Shown in pieces: positions 1-9,005 of a DNA stretch of 64,000 bases. A model generated the notes under the pieces. The model was not told the DNA's origin. It ran no database searches and was given only the letters and a program-made list of their open reading frames with translations. This DNA is from Candidatus Saccharicenans sp. (lineage in GTDB: Bacteria; Acidobacteriota; Aminicenantia; Aminicenantales; Saccharicenantaceae). The stretch lies in assembly GCA_017992175.1 (NCBI GenBank), contig JAGOPD010000001.1, positions 62,001 to 126,000 on the forward strand, read 5' to 3'. Position numbers and translations under genes: made by a program. Within the stretch, counting starts at the first letter, position 1; every line of letters starts with the position of its first letter.

Positions 1-162
1 ACCAATAAGATCCCGGCCGTTTTTTCTAAGCCAGGTTCTGGCCCCGTATCTAACAGCAACCGGTAAAGTAACCTTTCCTTCGACCAGAAGATTAATTCTA
101 AGACAGGCTTAATCACCCGGAAAACTTTTATTCCTGGTCAGAACTGAAGGTCTAAACACAAT

Positions 163-237
163 TGGTGGGCGGTACTGGGTTCGAACCAGTGACCTCCGGT
201 TTGTAAGACCGACACTCTGCCCCTGAGCTAACCGCCC
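163..237 (-). tRNA. tRNA-Val (anticodon UAC)
   Basis: On the minus strand this folds as a complete cloverleaf. The 7-bp acceptor pairs GGGCGGT with ACCGCCC, the anticodon loop is CTTACAA giving UAC (valine, GUA codons), the T-arm carries TTCGAAC, and the 3' CCA is encoded. The anticodon stem TCGGT/ACCGG includes one T-G pair. It is transcribed away from the large fusion gene that starts at 390. Confidence 0.95.
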
Positions 238-254
238 GGCCAGAACTTATGATT

Positions 255-283
255 AACTTAAGAGAAACTAATTCCAATGTCAA
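255..283 (-). promoter_or_regulatory. Probable sigma70-type promoter of tRNA-Val
   Basis: On the minus strand TTGACA (278-283) is followed after 17 bases by TAAGTT (255-260), about 18 bases before the 5' end of the tRNA. The -35 box is perfect and the -10 box is weak, so the assignment rests mainly on spacing and position. Confidence 0.5.
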
Positions 284-309
284 GCCGGTCAGGAAGAGCC
301 ACCGCTTCT

Positions 310-338
310 TTGACTCAGCTGGTTAGATAGATTAAAAT
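310..338 (+). promoter_or_regulatory. Candidate promoter for the AMP-ligase/GNAT gene
   Basis: TTGACT (310-315), a 17-base spacer and TAAAAT (333-338) lie about 50 bases before the ATG at 390. It faces away from the tRNA-Val promoter, so the 238-389 gap looks like a divergent promoter region. The rest of 1-162 shows no gene or clear signal. Confidence 0.5.
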
Positions 339-389
339 AAAAACTAATAAAAATGTTGCCAGTCTTAAAGGCCTGTTAATTATTGATTC

Positions 390-3300
390 ATGCCCGATAA
401 AAACGATTTATCATCCTCAGCAAAACTTTCGCTGGAAGAGCTATTAAATTCCTGGCTATCCCAACCACTGCCGGCCAGTCCGGCTTTAGCTGAGAAGATC
501 GTAACTACCGCCTCAACACTCCTGGCTTCCGGTCAGGCCGACAGCCTGAAGCCCGAGACGATCAGAACCTATCTGAATGTGACTTCCACCGCCACTTTTT
601 TAACCGGCCTGCCTTATCCGGAAAAAAACTGGGAATGGGCTGAGACCTGTTTCCAGTTTATTCAGAGAATTGATTATAGCCTGTTAGATTTATTTGAAGA
701 TAGAATTAAAGAAAATCATGACCAGGTGCTTTTTATTGACCTGTCTTCTTTGAAAACAGGCAACTGGACTTATTCGGAAATTGCTTCATACCTGAAACTG
801 CTGGCCGGGTATTTTTATCTTCTGGCCGGACCCGGAGAACCACGGGTAGCCATTTTCAGCGAAAATCATTTTGATTCGGCCTGCAGTGATCTGGCCTGTC
901 TTTTTTATGATATTCTGGTAACGCCTCTTAACCCGAGTTTTAACCTTGAAAATCTCGAACTGATTTTTAATCAGCTCGGGATCAACATTGTCATAACTGA
1001 CAACCTGGAAAGGTTGAGATTACTCGAACAGCTGAAGCAGAAAACCGGACTTAATTTTGAAATCTTAGGGCTGCAGAGAATCGAACCGGCGGGCGGGTCA
1101 AGATATCTGGGTGAGCAAATCAGAAGTTTGAATCCAAAGGAAATAGAGCAGGTTCTAGCCCGGCGGCCCCGCTTCCGCCTGACCCAGGTTTCAACCGTCA
1201 TGTATACGTCGGGTAGCACCGGTATTCCAAAGGGTGTTTCTTTCTCCACCTACAATCTTATTTCCAAAAGATTTGCCCGGGGAGCTGCTTTACCAGCAGT
1301 GGGACAGGATGAAGTTCTGCTGAGTTTTTTGCCTCTGTATCATACTTTTGGCCGGTATTTTGAACTGCTGGGCTCTATCTTCTGGCGCGGCACCTATGTT
1401 TTTTCGGGCAATCCTTCCATAGATACACTTTTAAGCTTGTTCCCCAAGGTCAACCCGACTGGCCTGGTCAGCGTACCAATTCGCTGGGTCCAGATCTATG
1501 AAAGATGCCGGGCGGCCGTGGCTGGAGCCAGAACTGAGCAGGAAAAAAATGAAGAGGTCAGGAGGATCGTCGGCTCCAGGCTCAGCTGGGGAATCTCGGC
1601 TGCTGGTTATCTTGAGCCCCGGATTTTCCATTTTTTCGCTAAATACGGGATTGATCTTATTTCTGGTTTTGGACTGACAGAAGCAACCGGCGGCTTAACC
1701 ATGACCTTGCCAGGCCGCTATGTTGACGATACTCAGGGCTGCCCTTTGCCTGGAGTCGAGCTGAAGTTAAGTCCAGAAGGGGAACTCTTAGCCCGGGGTC
1801 ACTATATCGCCCGCTATCTGGAAGATAAGGGACCAGGCGATGACCTTCCTTATCCTGGCCAGCCTGGCTCTGATTACTGGCTTAAAACCGGCGATATCTT
1901 TGAGGTTTTACCCAACGGTTATTTCCGGCTGGTCGATCGGATAAAGGATATTTATAAAAATAACCGCGGTCAGACCATTGCCCCGAGAAAAGTAGAGGAT
2001 AAATTCAAGTCTGTCCCCGGTTTTAAAAATGTTTTTCTGGTAGGAGATGGCCAGCCCTATAACGTTCTGCTCATTGTTCCCGATACCAGTGCACCGGAAC
2101 TGACCGCCTATCCCGGGCCGGAAGGAGAAAGGGAATATTATAAGAGGATTATAGAAGCGGCTAACCTGAGCCTGGCTCCTTATGAACGGGTGATCAAGTT
2201 TGCCCTTCTGGATAGAGATTTTTCTGGCGAGAAAGGCGAACTGACAGCTAAAGGTTCCTTTAACCGGAAAAAAATCGTGGCCAATTTTTCTGAGCTGATT
2301 AAACACCTTTACCAAAAAGATTATCTCAGCCTGAGTTCCAGGGATTTCAATCTGAAGCTTCCTTTCTGGCTGATCAGAGATCTTGGTTTGATTGAAGAAG
2401 ATTTTAGCTTAGAAGGTGACCGGCTGGTTATTGCTGGCCGTAAGTCTTCTCTGACCTTAGGCTATGATCAGCAGAGCCAGAAGTTTCTTATCGGGGATCT
2501 CTTCTACGAGACTAAAGACAGGACAATAGATCTGGGTTTATTTGCCCGTCAGCCTCTTCTGTGGGGTGGAAATCCATCTCTGGCCAACTTTCTCGTCTGC
2601 CGGGAAGGCTGGGATACACCTTTGGGAAATGTTTCTAACCGGGTCTGGCTGCCCCCTGAGCCGCCTGGTCCGGGCCAGCGGGATTTTCCACCGCCTAAGG
2701 GAGTGAGTGATTTAACCTTGCTCAAGGTTCATGAGCTAATCTCCAGGCTTTTCTTTGGTTCGGAAGAGGAAGCCAGGGGGACGATGAAAGATCTGGAAAG
2801 GCTTTTTTATCAGGCTGAAAATCTCAGACTGTCGATTCTAATCAGGCTGCGACTGGAAGCTCTGGCCAATCATCCTATAGAAAGTGTTCGTTGCTGGGCC
2901 TACCGGCTTCTTCTTCTTGACCAGCCTCTACCTGAGTACACTCCTTCCCTCTCGGCTTTTGTTGAATCGGGATTAACTTTTTTGAATGAAGAATCAATTG
3001 AAGAAATCTCTTCTTCGGCCCTGGGCGGCGGCCAGTTTGAAGCCCTTCGCCGGCGGTTAGCCAATTACCGGAAGTCATTGAAATGGCCAGCTTCCGCTGC
3101 AACCGTTAATCAATTTTTGCATATTTTTAAGTTGTTGTCTGACTTCGCTACCATTCATCCGGAGTTTAGTTCTGAAGTTATTGCCGAGCTGGCCAGCTGG
3201 GCCCTGCACCGGAAAGACCAAATTCTCGCTTCCGAAGCTCTTAAAATAATGGAAAATCTTTACAGCCTTTTTAGGTTGCGGCTAAAAGTTAGATTACCCG

Positions 3301-5012
3301 GTGATATTAAAGAGAGGATTGCCGGGAGACTGCGGATTGGTAGCGATTTTCCCGGCCCGGAAAAAAAGCTGATCAGCGAGACTCTGTCCGAACCGACCTT
3401 TCTGGCTGAAAGTATAGCTTTTGCCTACGGCTTCAAGGCCTTTAATCCAGAAGGACTGGCTTCCGGCGAGATCAGAGTCTCCAGAGTAGCTTCCCTTTAC
3501 CCTGGCCTTCATTTGCGGGTTTGCCTGAACACTTCTCAGGGTGAGCATTATGACCTGAGAGTGGAAATTTTAAAAGGCCGTTTTAGCCAGCCGGTCCTGG
3601 ATAAAATTTTATGGCATTTATGTCTGTCTGAGGATTTTAGTTATCCTCGTCTTTTGCCTCGACTGGCCAGCTGGCGGCCGGATTTGAAAGCTATCAGTTA
3701 CCGCTTCTTTAGCCGTCTCAATGTCAGCGAAAGAATCAGAGATTATGCCACCCGCCCCGGCGGGCCGATTTCTTTAGTCACTCCACAGGAGTGGCGGATG
3801 CTTTATATTGAAGCCATCGGAGTAATTCTGAAGGCCTTAGCTGCTTCAGACTTCCGGATTATCCCTGGCCAGGGCTTACCTGAAAATATCTGTGTAGATG
3901 GAGAGCAGCCTGGTCTGATCGAACTGGGCGAGATAAAACCATATAAAGGACCTCTGTCTTTAATGCGGCTTTTAATTGAGAATTTCTACCTGAGGGTCGT
4001 GGCCGCTTATCCCTGGGCCAGAAAAATAATAGATCTAAGCTGGATCTTTGATGCCTGTTTCGAAGTCTGGGAAGAAAAGCAGGCCCTGAACTTCCTGGAG
4101 GAGCTTTTCCACGAGCTTCAGCGGGAGGATATCGAAGCAGAGGGTTTTGGCTCCTTTCGTTTCCAACTGGAAAGCTATTTAAGCGAAATCCGCCAGAATC
4201 CGGTTATGCCCGTTTCGGTTTTAACTGCTATCCGTCAATATAAAGAATGGGAACTAACCAACGGCCAGGCTACTCCTTTCGAGCGGGAGAAAAAAGTTAT
4301 CGAACTCATCAATGACTTTCATCTGAACTCTCGTCCGGAGCTGCTGAGATTTTATGTTTACCGTCATACCTATTTTTCTTCAGCTCCGGCTGAAGTCATC
4401 ATGGCTTTTGAAACCTTACTCAACAAAATGAAAAATCAGCCTGATAAGCTGGCTATCCAGTTTGTTGAACTATCTGAAATCCAATCGAATCTTGAGTCGG
4501 AAGAAGACCGTCAGGTATTCAGCCGGCTGGTTTTTCCCAGGGCAACTCAGGCCAAAGATCTGAACCTGGCCAAAACAGGCGAGTCAGGGCGGGAAAGGCT
4601 GATCATAAAATCAACCATTTCCGATCGGCTGGGTAACCAGTTTACCTTCCGGGAGAGTTATGAGCCGGCGGAGATTGGCCAGCTCTATCACCTTTTTCTC
4701 CTGGACAATTACCCCCGGGTGATTTCTCAGCTAAATCATAACCTGGTTCTGGTTGATGAAGATGGCCTGGTCCTGGGTGGGATTTGCTTCCGGAACCTGT
4801 CTTCAGAGGTCGTCTTTATGGAAGGAATCGTTGTCGCCCAGCAACATAAGCAGAGTGGTCTGGGCCGGGCGATGCTCCGGGATTTTACCGAAAGAATGAG
4901 GAATTCAGGCGTCAAGCTGGTAATGACTCATTATTTAATTCCATTCTTTTTTATGAAGGAAGGCTTCGTCCTGGATAAAAGATGGGGAGCGCTGGTCAAG
5001 TATCTGAGTTAA
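390..5012 (+). CDS. AMP-forming acyl-CoA ligase-like / helical / GNAT acetyltransferase fusion (1540 aa)
   Basis: The N-terminal ~640 residues are an ANL-superfamily adenylate-forming domain. The phosphate-binding loop TSGSTGIPKG lies at about 273-282, a GFGLTEATGG-type A5 motif follows near residue 430, and KTGDIFE plus LVDRIKDIYK represent the A7/A8 region. Residues ~700-1390 are long, helix-rich and not recognised. Residues ~1400-1540 resemble a GNAT acetyltransferase, with an acetyl-CoA loop QHKQSGLGRAM near 1485. A protein this long is far beyond the ~500-650 residues of a normal acyl-CoA synthetase. The substrate is unknown; long-chain acids are plausible because the ligase part resembles FadD-like enzymes. 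The ATG start has no strong Shine-Dalgarno. The gene stands alone between a tRNA and rplU. Confidence 0.8.
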   Translation: MPDKNDLSSSAKLSLEELLNSWLSQPLPASPALAEKIVTTASTLLASGQADSLKPETIRTYLNVTSTATFLTGLPYPEKNWEWAETCFQFIQRIDYSLLDLFEDRIKENHDQVLFIDLSSLKTGNWTYSEIASYLKLLAGYFYLLAGPGEPRVAIFSENHFDSACSDLACLFYDILVTPLNPSFNLENLELIFNQLGINIVITDNLERLRLLEQLKQKTGLNFEILGLQRIEPAGGSRYLGEQIRSLNPKEIEQVLARRPRFRLTQVSTVMYTSGSTGIPKGVSFSTYNLISKRFARGAALPAVGQDEVLLSFLPLYHTFGRYFELLGSIFWRGTYVFSGNPSIDTLLSLFPKVNPTGLVSVPIRWVQIYERCRAAVAGARTEQEKNEEVRRIVGSRLSWGISAAGYLEPRIFHFFAKYGIDLISGFGLTEATGGLTMTLPGRYVDDTQGCPLPGVELKLSPEGELLARGHYIARYLEDKGPGDDLPYPGQPGSDYWLKTGDIFEVLPNGYFRLVDRIKDIYKNNRGQTIAPRKVEDKFKSVPGFKNVFLVGDGQPYNVLLIVPDTSAPELTAYPGPEGEREYYKRIIEAANLSLAPYERVIKFALLDRDFSGEKGELTAKGSFNRKKIVANFSELIKHLYQKDYLSLSSRDFNLKLPFWLIRDLGLIEEDFSLEGDRLVIAGRKSSLTLGYDQQSQKFLIGDLFYETKDRTIDLGLFARQPLLWGGNPSLANFLVCREGWDTPLGNVSNRVWLPPEPPGPGQRDFPPPKGVSDLTLLKVHELISRLFFGSEEEARGTMKDLERLFYQAENLRLSILIRLRLEALANHPIESVRCWAYRLLLLDQPLPEYTPSLSAFVESGLTFLNEESIEEISSSALGGGQFEALRRRLANYRKSLKWPASAATVNQFLHIFKLLSDFATIHPEFSSEVIAELASWALHRKDQILASEALKIMENLYSLFRLRLKVRLPGDIKERIAGRLRIGSDFPGPEKKLISETLSEPTFLAESIAFAYGFKAFNPEGLASGEIRVSRVASLYPGLHLRVCLNTSQGEHYDLRVEILKGRFSQPVLDKILWHLCLSEDFSYPRLLPRLASWRPDLKAISYRFFSRLNVSERIRDYATRPGGPISLVTPQEWRMLYIEAIGVILKALAASDFRIIPGQGLPENICVDGEQPGLIELGEIKPYKGPLSLMRLLIENFYLRVVAAYPWARKIIDLSWIFDACFEVWEEKQALNFLEELFHELQREDIEAEGFGSFRFQLESYLSEIRQNPVMPVSVLTAIRQYKEWELTNGQATPFEREKKVIELINDFHLNSRPELLRFYVYRHTYFSSAPAEVIMAFETLLNKMKNQPDKLAIQFVELSEIQSNLESEEDRQVFSRLVFPRATQAKDLNLAKTGESGRERLIIKSTISDRLGNQFTFRESYEPAEIGQLYHLFLLDNYPRVISQLNHNLVLVDEDGLVLGGICFRNLSSEVVFMEGIVVAQQHKQSGLGRAMLRDFTERMRNSGVKLVMTHYLIPFFFMKEGFVLDKRWGALVKYLS

Positions 5013-5032
5013 CCCCAGGCTACTTGACCAGC
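4991..5032. repeat. Perfect 12-bp inverted repeat across a stop codon
   Basis: GCTGGTCAAGTA (4991-5002) and TACTTGACCAGC (5021-5032) are exact reverse complements separated by 18 bases. The left arm lies inside the end of the AMP-ligase/GNAT gene and the right arm lies just upstream of the rplU promoter. There is no T-run, so it is not a standard intrinsic terminator on either strand. Confidence 0.7.
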
Positions 5033-5039
5033 TATCTGG

Positions 5040-5068
5040 TTGACATAAAATGGCTTATATGTTAAATT
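5040..5068 (+). promoter_or_regulatory. Promoter of the rplU-rpmA operon
   Basis: TTGACA (5040-5045), a 17-base spacer and TAAATT (5063-5068) sit 38 bases before the rplU ATG. The position and the perfect -35 box make this the likely main promoter of the ribosomal-protein pair. Confidence 0.65.
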
Positions 5069-5105
5069 TAAGGCTCAATTTTTATCCCCGGAAAGGTGAA
5101 AAGCC

Positions 5106-5609
5106 ATGTTTGCAGTAATTAAAACAGGCGGCAAGCAGTATCGAGTGAAAGAAGGAGATGTCCTCTCAATAGAAAAACTTGAGGTCCAGGCAGGAGAAGA
5201 GGTTGTTTTTGATCAGGTCTTGTTGATCGAAGACGAAGGGCAAATACTGGTTGGAAACCCGTATGTGGAAAGAGCTATGGTCAAAGGTCAGGCAGTTGAA
5301 ACTTATAAGGATGATAAAGTAACCGTCTTCAAAAAGAAAAAGAGGAAAGGCTATCGCCGGACCAGAGGTCATCGCCAGCTACTGACTAAAGTCAAAATTG
5401 CAGCTATTTATCCTGAAGGGTCGGCTGAAACAGCGGGTAAATCAGCAGCCAGGCCGGCTGAAAAACCAGCGGAGGAGCCAGTTAAGACCAGGACCAGAAA
5501 GAGCCCGGCTAAAGCCGCCGCCGTTACTTCCGGAGAAAAAGCTCCGGCGAAAAAGGCACCAAGGACAAAAAAGAAGATTGAGGATAAGGAAGAAGACAAG
5601 GAGAACTGA
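5106..5609 (+). CDS. rplU: 50S ribosomal protein L21 with a long basic C-terminal tail
   Basis: Structural protein of the large ribosomal subunit that contacts 23S rRNA. Residues 1-~103 match the full L21 family from [14 protein letters not shown] to the GHRQ..TKVKI region. The remaining ~64 residues are a low-complexity tail rich in Ala, Lys, Pro and Glu, absent from standard L21 (about 103 aa). The start is preceded by GGAAAGGTG. It lies two bases before rpmA, the usual bacterial arrangement. The tail is probably disordered and its role is unknown. Confidence 0.97.
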   Translation: MFAVIKTGGKQYRVKEGDVLSIEKLEVQAGEEVVFDQVLLIEDEGQILVGNPYVERAMVKGQAVETYKDDKVTVFKKKKRKGYRRTRGHRQLLTKVKIAAIYPEGSAETAGKSAARPAEKPAEEPVKTRTRKSPAKAAAVTSGEKAPAKKAPRTKKKIEDKEEDKEN

Positions 5610-5611
5610 GT

Positions 5612-5881
5612 ATGGCTCATAAGAGATCAGGTGTAAATGGCAGAGATTCTAATCCGAAACATCTCGGGGTTAAGACTTTTGGCGGGGAAAGGGTAACGGC
5701 TGGTTCGATTCTGGTCAGACAGAGGGGAACGAGGCTAAAACCTGGACTGAATGTCAGGCGGGGAGGCGATGATACTCTTTATGCCCTGATAGAAGGCCAG
5801 GTCAGATATGAAAACAAAGGGAGGATGGGAAAATTTGTTTCGGTTTTGCCCCTGGAGGAAAAGACCGGAACCACCTCTTAA
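5612..5881 (+). CDS. rpmA: 50S ribosomal protein L27
   Basis: L27 (89 aa), whose N-terminal arm reaches the peptidyl-transferase centre. The start [19 protein letters not shown] is characteristic; there is no Firmicutes-type cleavable N-terminal extension. The ATG is separated from the rplU stop by two bases, so the two are translationally coupled. obg follows after 103 bases, the common L21-L27-Obg order. Confidence 0.97.
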   Translation: MAHKRSGVNGRDSNPKHLGVKTFGGERVTAGSILVRQRGTRLKPGLNVRRGGDDTLYALIEGQVRYENKGRMGKFVSVLPLEEKTGTTS

Positions 5882-5984
5882 AAATGGGACAAGCTCCCTG
5901 CCTTCTTAACTCCATCAAGCTTAAGGCTATCAGGTTAAGGTTTATCGCAGCGGCCTTCAGGCTCTCTCTACAGCAGGTATCAAA

Positions 5985-7013
5985 TTGTTTATTGATCGGG
6001 TAAAAGTTCAGCTGTTAGCTGGCAAAGGAGGAGATGGCTGCGTCAGCTTCCGGCGTGAATACCGTGTTCCCAAAGGCGGACCTGATGGCGGGCGCGGCGG
6101 CGACGGCGGCAACATCTACCTGGTAAGTGATCAGAGCCTGAATACTCTGGCTTTCTTCCGTTTTCATCCGGTTAATAAGGCCAAAAAGGGAGCTAATGGC
6201 CAGGGCTCGAACCGGCAGGGGAAAAAAGGGCAGGATCTGTATCTAAGAGTTCCGGTTGGGACCATGGTGAAGGAGGCTTCTTCGGGGCTGGTCCTTCATG
6301 ATTTTCTGAAGCCTGGTGAAATTTATTTGGCGGCTAAAGGCGGAAGGGGAGGCCGGGGAAATGCCAGCTTTGCTACTTCCACCCACCAGGTGCCAAGAGA
6401 ATTTGAAAAAGGGAAACCTGGTCAGGAAATAGAAGCCGTTCTAGAATTGAAATTGATTGCTGATGTTGGCCTGGTCGGTTTTCCCAACGCTGGCAAATCC
6501 ACCTTGATTTCTAAGATATCAGCGGCCCGGCCCCTCATTGCTGATTACCCCTTCACCACTCTAACTCCCAATCTGGGAGTGGTCGACCTGGGTGAAAACA
6601 GGAGCCTGGTGGTAGCTGATATTCCAGGCTTGATTGAAGGGGCTCATCACGGGCAGGGCCTGGGAATACAGTTTCTAAGGCATATAGAAAGAACAAGATT
6701 ACTCGTTCAGCTGATTGATGTTTCTCCTCTGACTCAGAGAGATCCGGTCAGGGATTACGAGATAATTCAGAACGAGCTTAGAGCCTTCAATCCTGATCTT
6801 CTGGCCAGAAAGCAGATTATTGCTGCCAATAAAATTGATCTACTGAGTGACCGCCAGTCAGAGCGCTTGCTGTCGGTCAAAAGATTAGCCCGGCGGGAAA
6901 AGAAGCCGTTTGTGGCTATCTCTGCCGCCAGTGGTGAAGGTTTAGCCAGACTGGTGAGTTTGATGGCCAGAATGTTAAAAGATGAAAAGGCCGGAAAATT
7001 AGTTACAGATTAA
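5985..7013 (+). CDS. obgE: GTPase Obg/CgtA
   Basis: Obg-family GTPase involved in late 50S subunit assembly and stress signalling. The glycine-rich Obg fold occupies residues 1-~158 (GGDGCVSFRREYR, GGRGGDGG). The G domain shows G1 GFPNAGKST, G3 DIPGLIEGA and G4 NKID. At 342 residues it ends soon after the G domain, so the variable C-terminal OCT domain is missing. The start is a TTG; the encoded MFIDRVKV aligns with the usual Obg N-terminus. Confidence 0.95.
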   Translation: MFIDRVKVQLLAGKGGDGCVSFRREYRVPKGGPDGGRGGDGGNIYLVSDQSLNTLAFFRFHPVNKAKKGANGQGSNRQGKKGQDLYLRVPVGTMVKEASSGLVLHDFLKPGEIYLAAKGGRGGRGNASFATSTHQVPREFEKGKPGQEIEAVLELKLIADVGLVGFPNAGKSTLISKISAARPLIADYPFTTLTPNLGVVDLGENRSLVVADIPGLIEGAHHGQGLGIQFLRHIERTRLLVQLIDVSPLTQRDPVRDYEIIQNELRAFNPDLLARKQIIAANKIDLLSDRQSERLLSVKRLARREKKPFVAISAASGEGLARLVSLMARMLKDEKAGKLVTD

Positions 7014-7041
7014 CAAAGAATGATAAGATGAGTTAGAAAAA

Positions 7042-7692
7042 ATGGCTTTAACCGGTCTGTTTGGAGGAACTTTTAACCCGATTCATAATGGCCATTTACG
7101 GGCAGCCGAAGAAGTCCAGCATTATTTGCCCCTGGACCGAATTTTGTTCATCCCTTCCTATGTGCCTCCTCACAAAGATCCGACAGAGGTAGTGCCAGCC
7201 TGGCAACGGCTCAGAATGGTAGAAATAGCCTGCCAGGATCATCCTGGATTTGTGGTTTCTGACCTCGAGGTTAAAAATCCTGGTCCTTCTTATTCAATCA
7301 TCACTTTAAGAAAACTTAAGGAACTTTACCCCCTGGACATTTTCTGGTTTATTCTTGGTTCTGATGCTTTCTTAGAGATAGAAACCTGGAAAGATTACAC
7401 CCAGCTTCTTCAAGAATGTTCTTTAGCCATAGTCAAACGCCCCGGCAGCGAGCTGGAAAAATTAAATAAAGTAATCTACAAAATAAAACCAGGACTGGTG
7501 GTGAAACTGAACAAGCGGAGAAAGTCAGAAATCAAAGATAGTGGCCGGCCCGGGCTTTATCTCATTGATATCGAGGCACTTGATATTTCTTCTTCTGAAA
7601 TAAGGCGAAGGCTGCGGACTGGACAGCCGGTGACTGGCCTGGTGCCCCCCGGCGTCGAAAATTATATAATGGAAAATCATTTATATTATTGA
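7042..7692 (+). CDS. nadD: Nicotinate-nucleotide adenylyltransferase
   Basis: Transfers AMP from ATP to nicotinate mononucleotide, giving deamido-NAD in NAD biosynthesis. The nucleotidyltransferase signature GGTFNPIHNGH is at the N-terminus (residues 8-18) and ISSSEIRRRL near the C-terminus. The length of 216 aa is typical. It sits between obg and rsfS in a common bacterial order. The NAD synthetase genes of the same pathway are nearby on the other strand (11065-12730). Confidence 0.95.
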   Translation: MALTGLFGGTFNPIHNGHLRAAEEVQHYLPLDRILFIPSYVPPHKDPTEVVPAWQRLRMVEIACQDHPGFVVSDLEVKNPGPSYSIITLRKLKELYPLDIFWFILGSDAFLEIETWKDYTQLLQECSLAIVKRPGSELEKLNKVIYKIKPGLVVKLNKRRKSEIKDSGRPGLYLIDIEALDISSSEIRRRLRTGQPVTGLVPPGVENYIMENHLYY

Positions 7693-7715
7693 CTGAAAGG
7701 AGATAAGGAGAAAAA

Positions 7716-8084
7716 TTGAAAAACGGAGAAAAAAAATTCACCAAGCGCAGTTTACCCCAGGAAGTTAAACTTTCCATTAAGGCCAGCCAGGCTAAGAAAG
7801 CAGAAGGATTGTGTGTGCTTGACCTGCGGGAGCTGACCAGCTTTACTGATTTCTTTATCATTATGAATGGAAATTCTTCCCGGCAAAATGTAGCTATCTA
7901 TCAGCATATTGAAGAGGAATTAAGAAAAGAAAAGATAAATCCCTTCGGAGTGGAGGGGCTGGAGCGTGGTGACTGGATTCTCATTGACTATGGTTCTTTA
8001 GTTATTCATATATTTTCCAAAGCTACCAGGGAGCATTTTGCTCTGGAAAAACTCTGGGCTGATGCTCCCAGGCTTGATTATTGA
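7716..8084 (+). CDS. rsfS: Ribosome silencing factor RsfS
   Basis: RsfS (Iojap/DUF143) binds L14 on the 50S subunit and blocks subunit joining in starvation. The 122-residue protein carries the family core VLDLRELTSFTDFFIIMNG and the DWILIDYGSLVIHIF strand pair. Translation starts at a TTG placed five bases after a strong AAGGAGATAAGGAG Shine-Dalgarno, which decides the start. It follows nadD by 23 bases. Confidence 0.94.
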   Translation: MKNGEKKFTKRSLPQEVKLSIKASQAKKAEGLCVLDLRELTSFTDFFIIMNGNSSRQNVAIYQHIEEELRKEKINPFGVEGLERGDWILIDYGSLVIHIFSKATREHFALEKLWADAPRLDY

Positions 8085-8103
8085 TTAAATTGGTTTTTTC
8101 CTC

Positions 8104-8132
8104 TTGACTTTTAACCCATAAATATTTATTTA
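8104..8132 (+). promoter_or_regulatory. Candidate promoter of rlmH
   Basis: TTGACT (8104-8109), a 17-base spacer and TATTTA (8127-8132) lie in the 64-base gap before rlmH. Initiation about seven bases after the -10 box would leave a leader of only about 10 bases, and no clear Shine-Dalgarno is seen there. Confidence 0.5.
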
Positions 8133-8148
8133 TTAGAAACCGATTAGC

Positions 8149-8616
8149 ATGAGACTTTTATTTGTCTGGCCAGGGAAAACCAGAAATGCCAGTTACCGGG
8201 CTGTGCAGCAGGAATATCTGGAGAAAATAAAGCTGTTAGCCCAGGTCAGGCTGGTAGAAACCCAGGTGGCCAGAGGACTTGAAGAAAAATGGGCCGAAAA
8301 GATTCTGGAAAAGGAGGCTCAAGGACTTGAAAAATATGCTAAGGATGGATATATTATCTGCCTTTCTGACGGCGGAAAAGAATTGAGTTCGGAGGAATTG
8401 GCTGGTTTAATGGAATTAAAAAGCGTAAATTCGGGCCGCCAGCTGATTTTTCTGGTTGGAGGTTTTCTTGGTCTGGCTCCGAGGATAATGGAGAAAGCTG
8501 ATTTGAAATTATCCCTGTCCAGGATGACTTTTTCTCATGAGCTGGCCAGGACTGTCCTGCTGGAACAGGTTTACCGGGCTTTGAACTTAATCAAAGGTTA
8601 CGCTTATCCTAAATAA
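8149..8616 (+). CDS. rlmH: 23S rRNA pseudouridine-1915 N3-methyltransferase RlmH
   Basis: SPOUT-class methyltransferase that modifies pseudouridine 1915 in helix 69 of 23S rRNA. The 155-residue length is standard. The C-terminal knot signature is visible: IFLVGGFLGLAPRI, LSLSRMTFSHELAR and LLEQVYRALNLIKGYAYPK, close to the usual GGxxG, SLSxMTxxHxLxR and YHK motifs with the last residues changed to YPK. Confidence 0.94.
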   Translation: MRLLFVWPGKTRNASYRAVQQEYLEKIKLLAQVRLVETQVARGLEEKWAEKILEKEAQGLEKYAKDGYIICLSDGGKELSSEELAGLMELKSVNSGRQLIFLVGGFLGLAPRIMEKADLKLSLSRMTFSHELARTVLLEQVYRALNLIKGYAYPK

Positions 8617-8627
8617 CAGGGGGTCAT

Positions 8628-9005
8628 ATGCCTGAAAAATTCAAGTTATCGAAGAAAGAAAAAGAAGAATTCAGAAAATTGCTGCTCGAAAGAAAAAACA
8701 ACATCATCAAAAAGTTGAGCCAGTTTTACCGCGAGAGCCAGGAAATTGAAACCAACACCGCCCTTGATGTCGTTGACAAGGCTGAAACATCTTATACCAA
8801 AGAATTCCTTCTGGGGCTGACCGATAGTGAACGCGAGCAGCTGCAGCAAATTGATCAGGCTCTGGATAGATTGGAAAAAGGTGAATATGGCCATTGTCAG
8901 GTCTGCCATAAAGAAATCGGGAAAAAGCGCCTGCTAATTATTCCCTGGACACCATATTGTATAAGCTGCCAGGAGAAGATCGAAGGCGGAACACCAGAGA
9001 AGTGA
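8628..9005 (+). CDS. DksA/TraR-family C4 zinc-finger protein
   Basis: A 125-residue member of the DksA/TraR family, whose members bind the secondary channel of RNA polymerase with ppGpp in characterised cases. Residues ~1-85 are coiled-coil-like and contain DVVDKAE at the expected coiled-coil tip. The C4 zinc finger is CQVC...CISC near the C-terminus. It is shorter than E. coli DksA (151 aa), so the precise subfamily is not certain. Its stop overlaps the proposed GTG start of comF. Confidence 0.9.
   Translation: MPEKFKLSKKEKEEFRKLLLERKNNIIKKLSQFYRESQEIETNTALDVVDKAETSYTKEFLLGLTDSEREQLQQIDQALDRLEKGEYGHCQVCHKEIGKKRLLIIPWTPYCISCQEKIEGGTPEK

Noticed and set aside
8957-9001. N-terminal extension of ComF from a TTG at 8957
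   Set aside because: The extra 15 residues lie in the upstream zinc-finger gene and do not resemble ComF; the GTG at 9002 is better.
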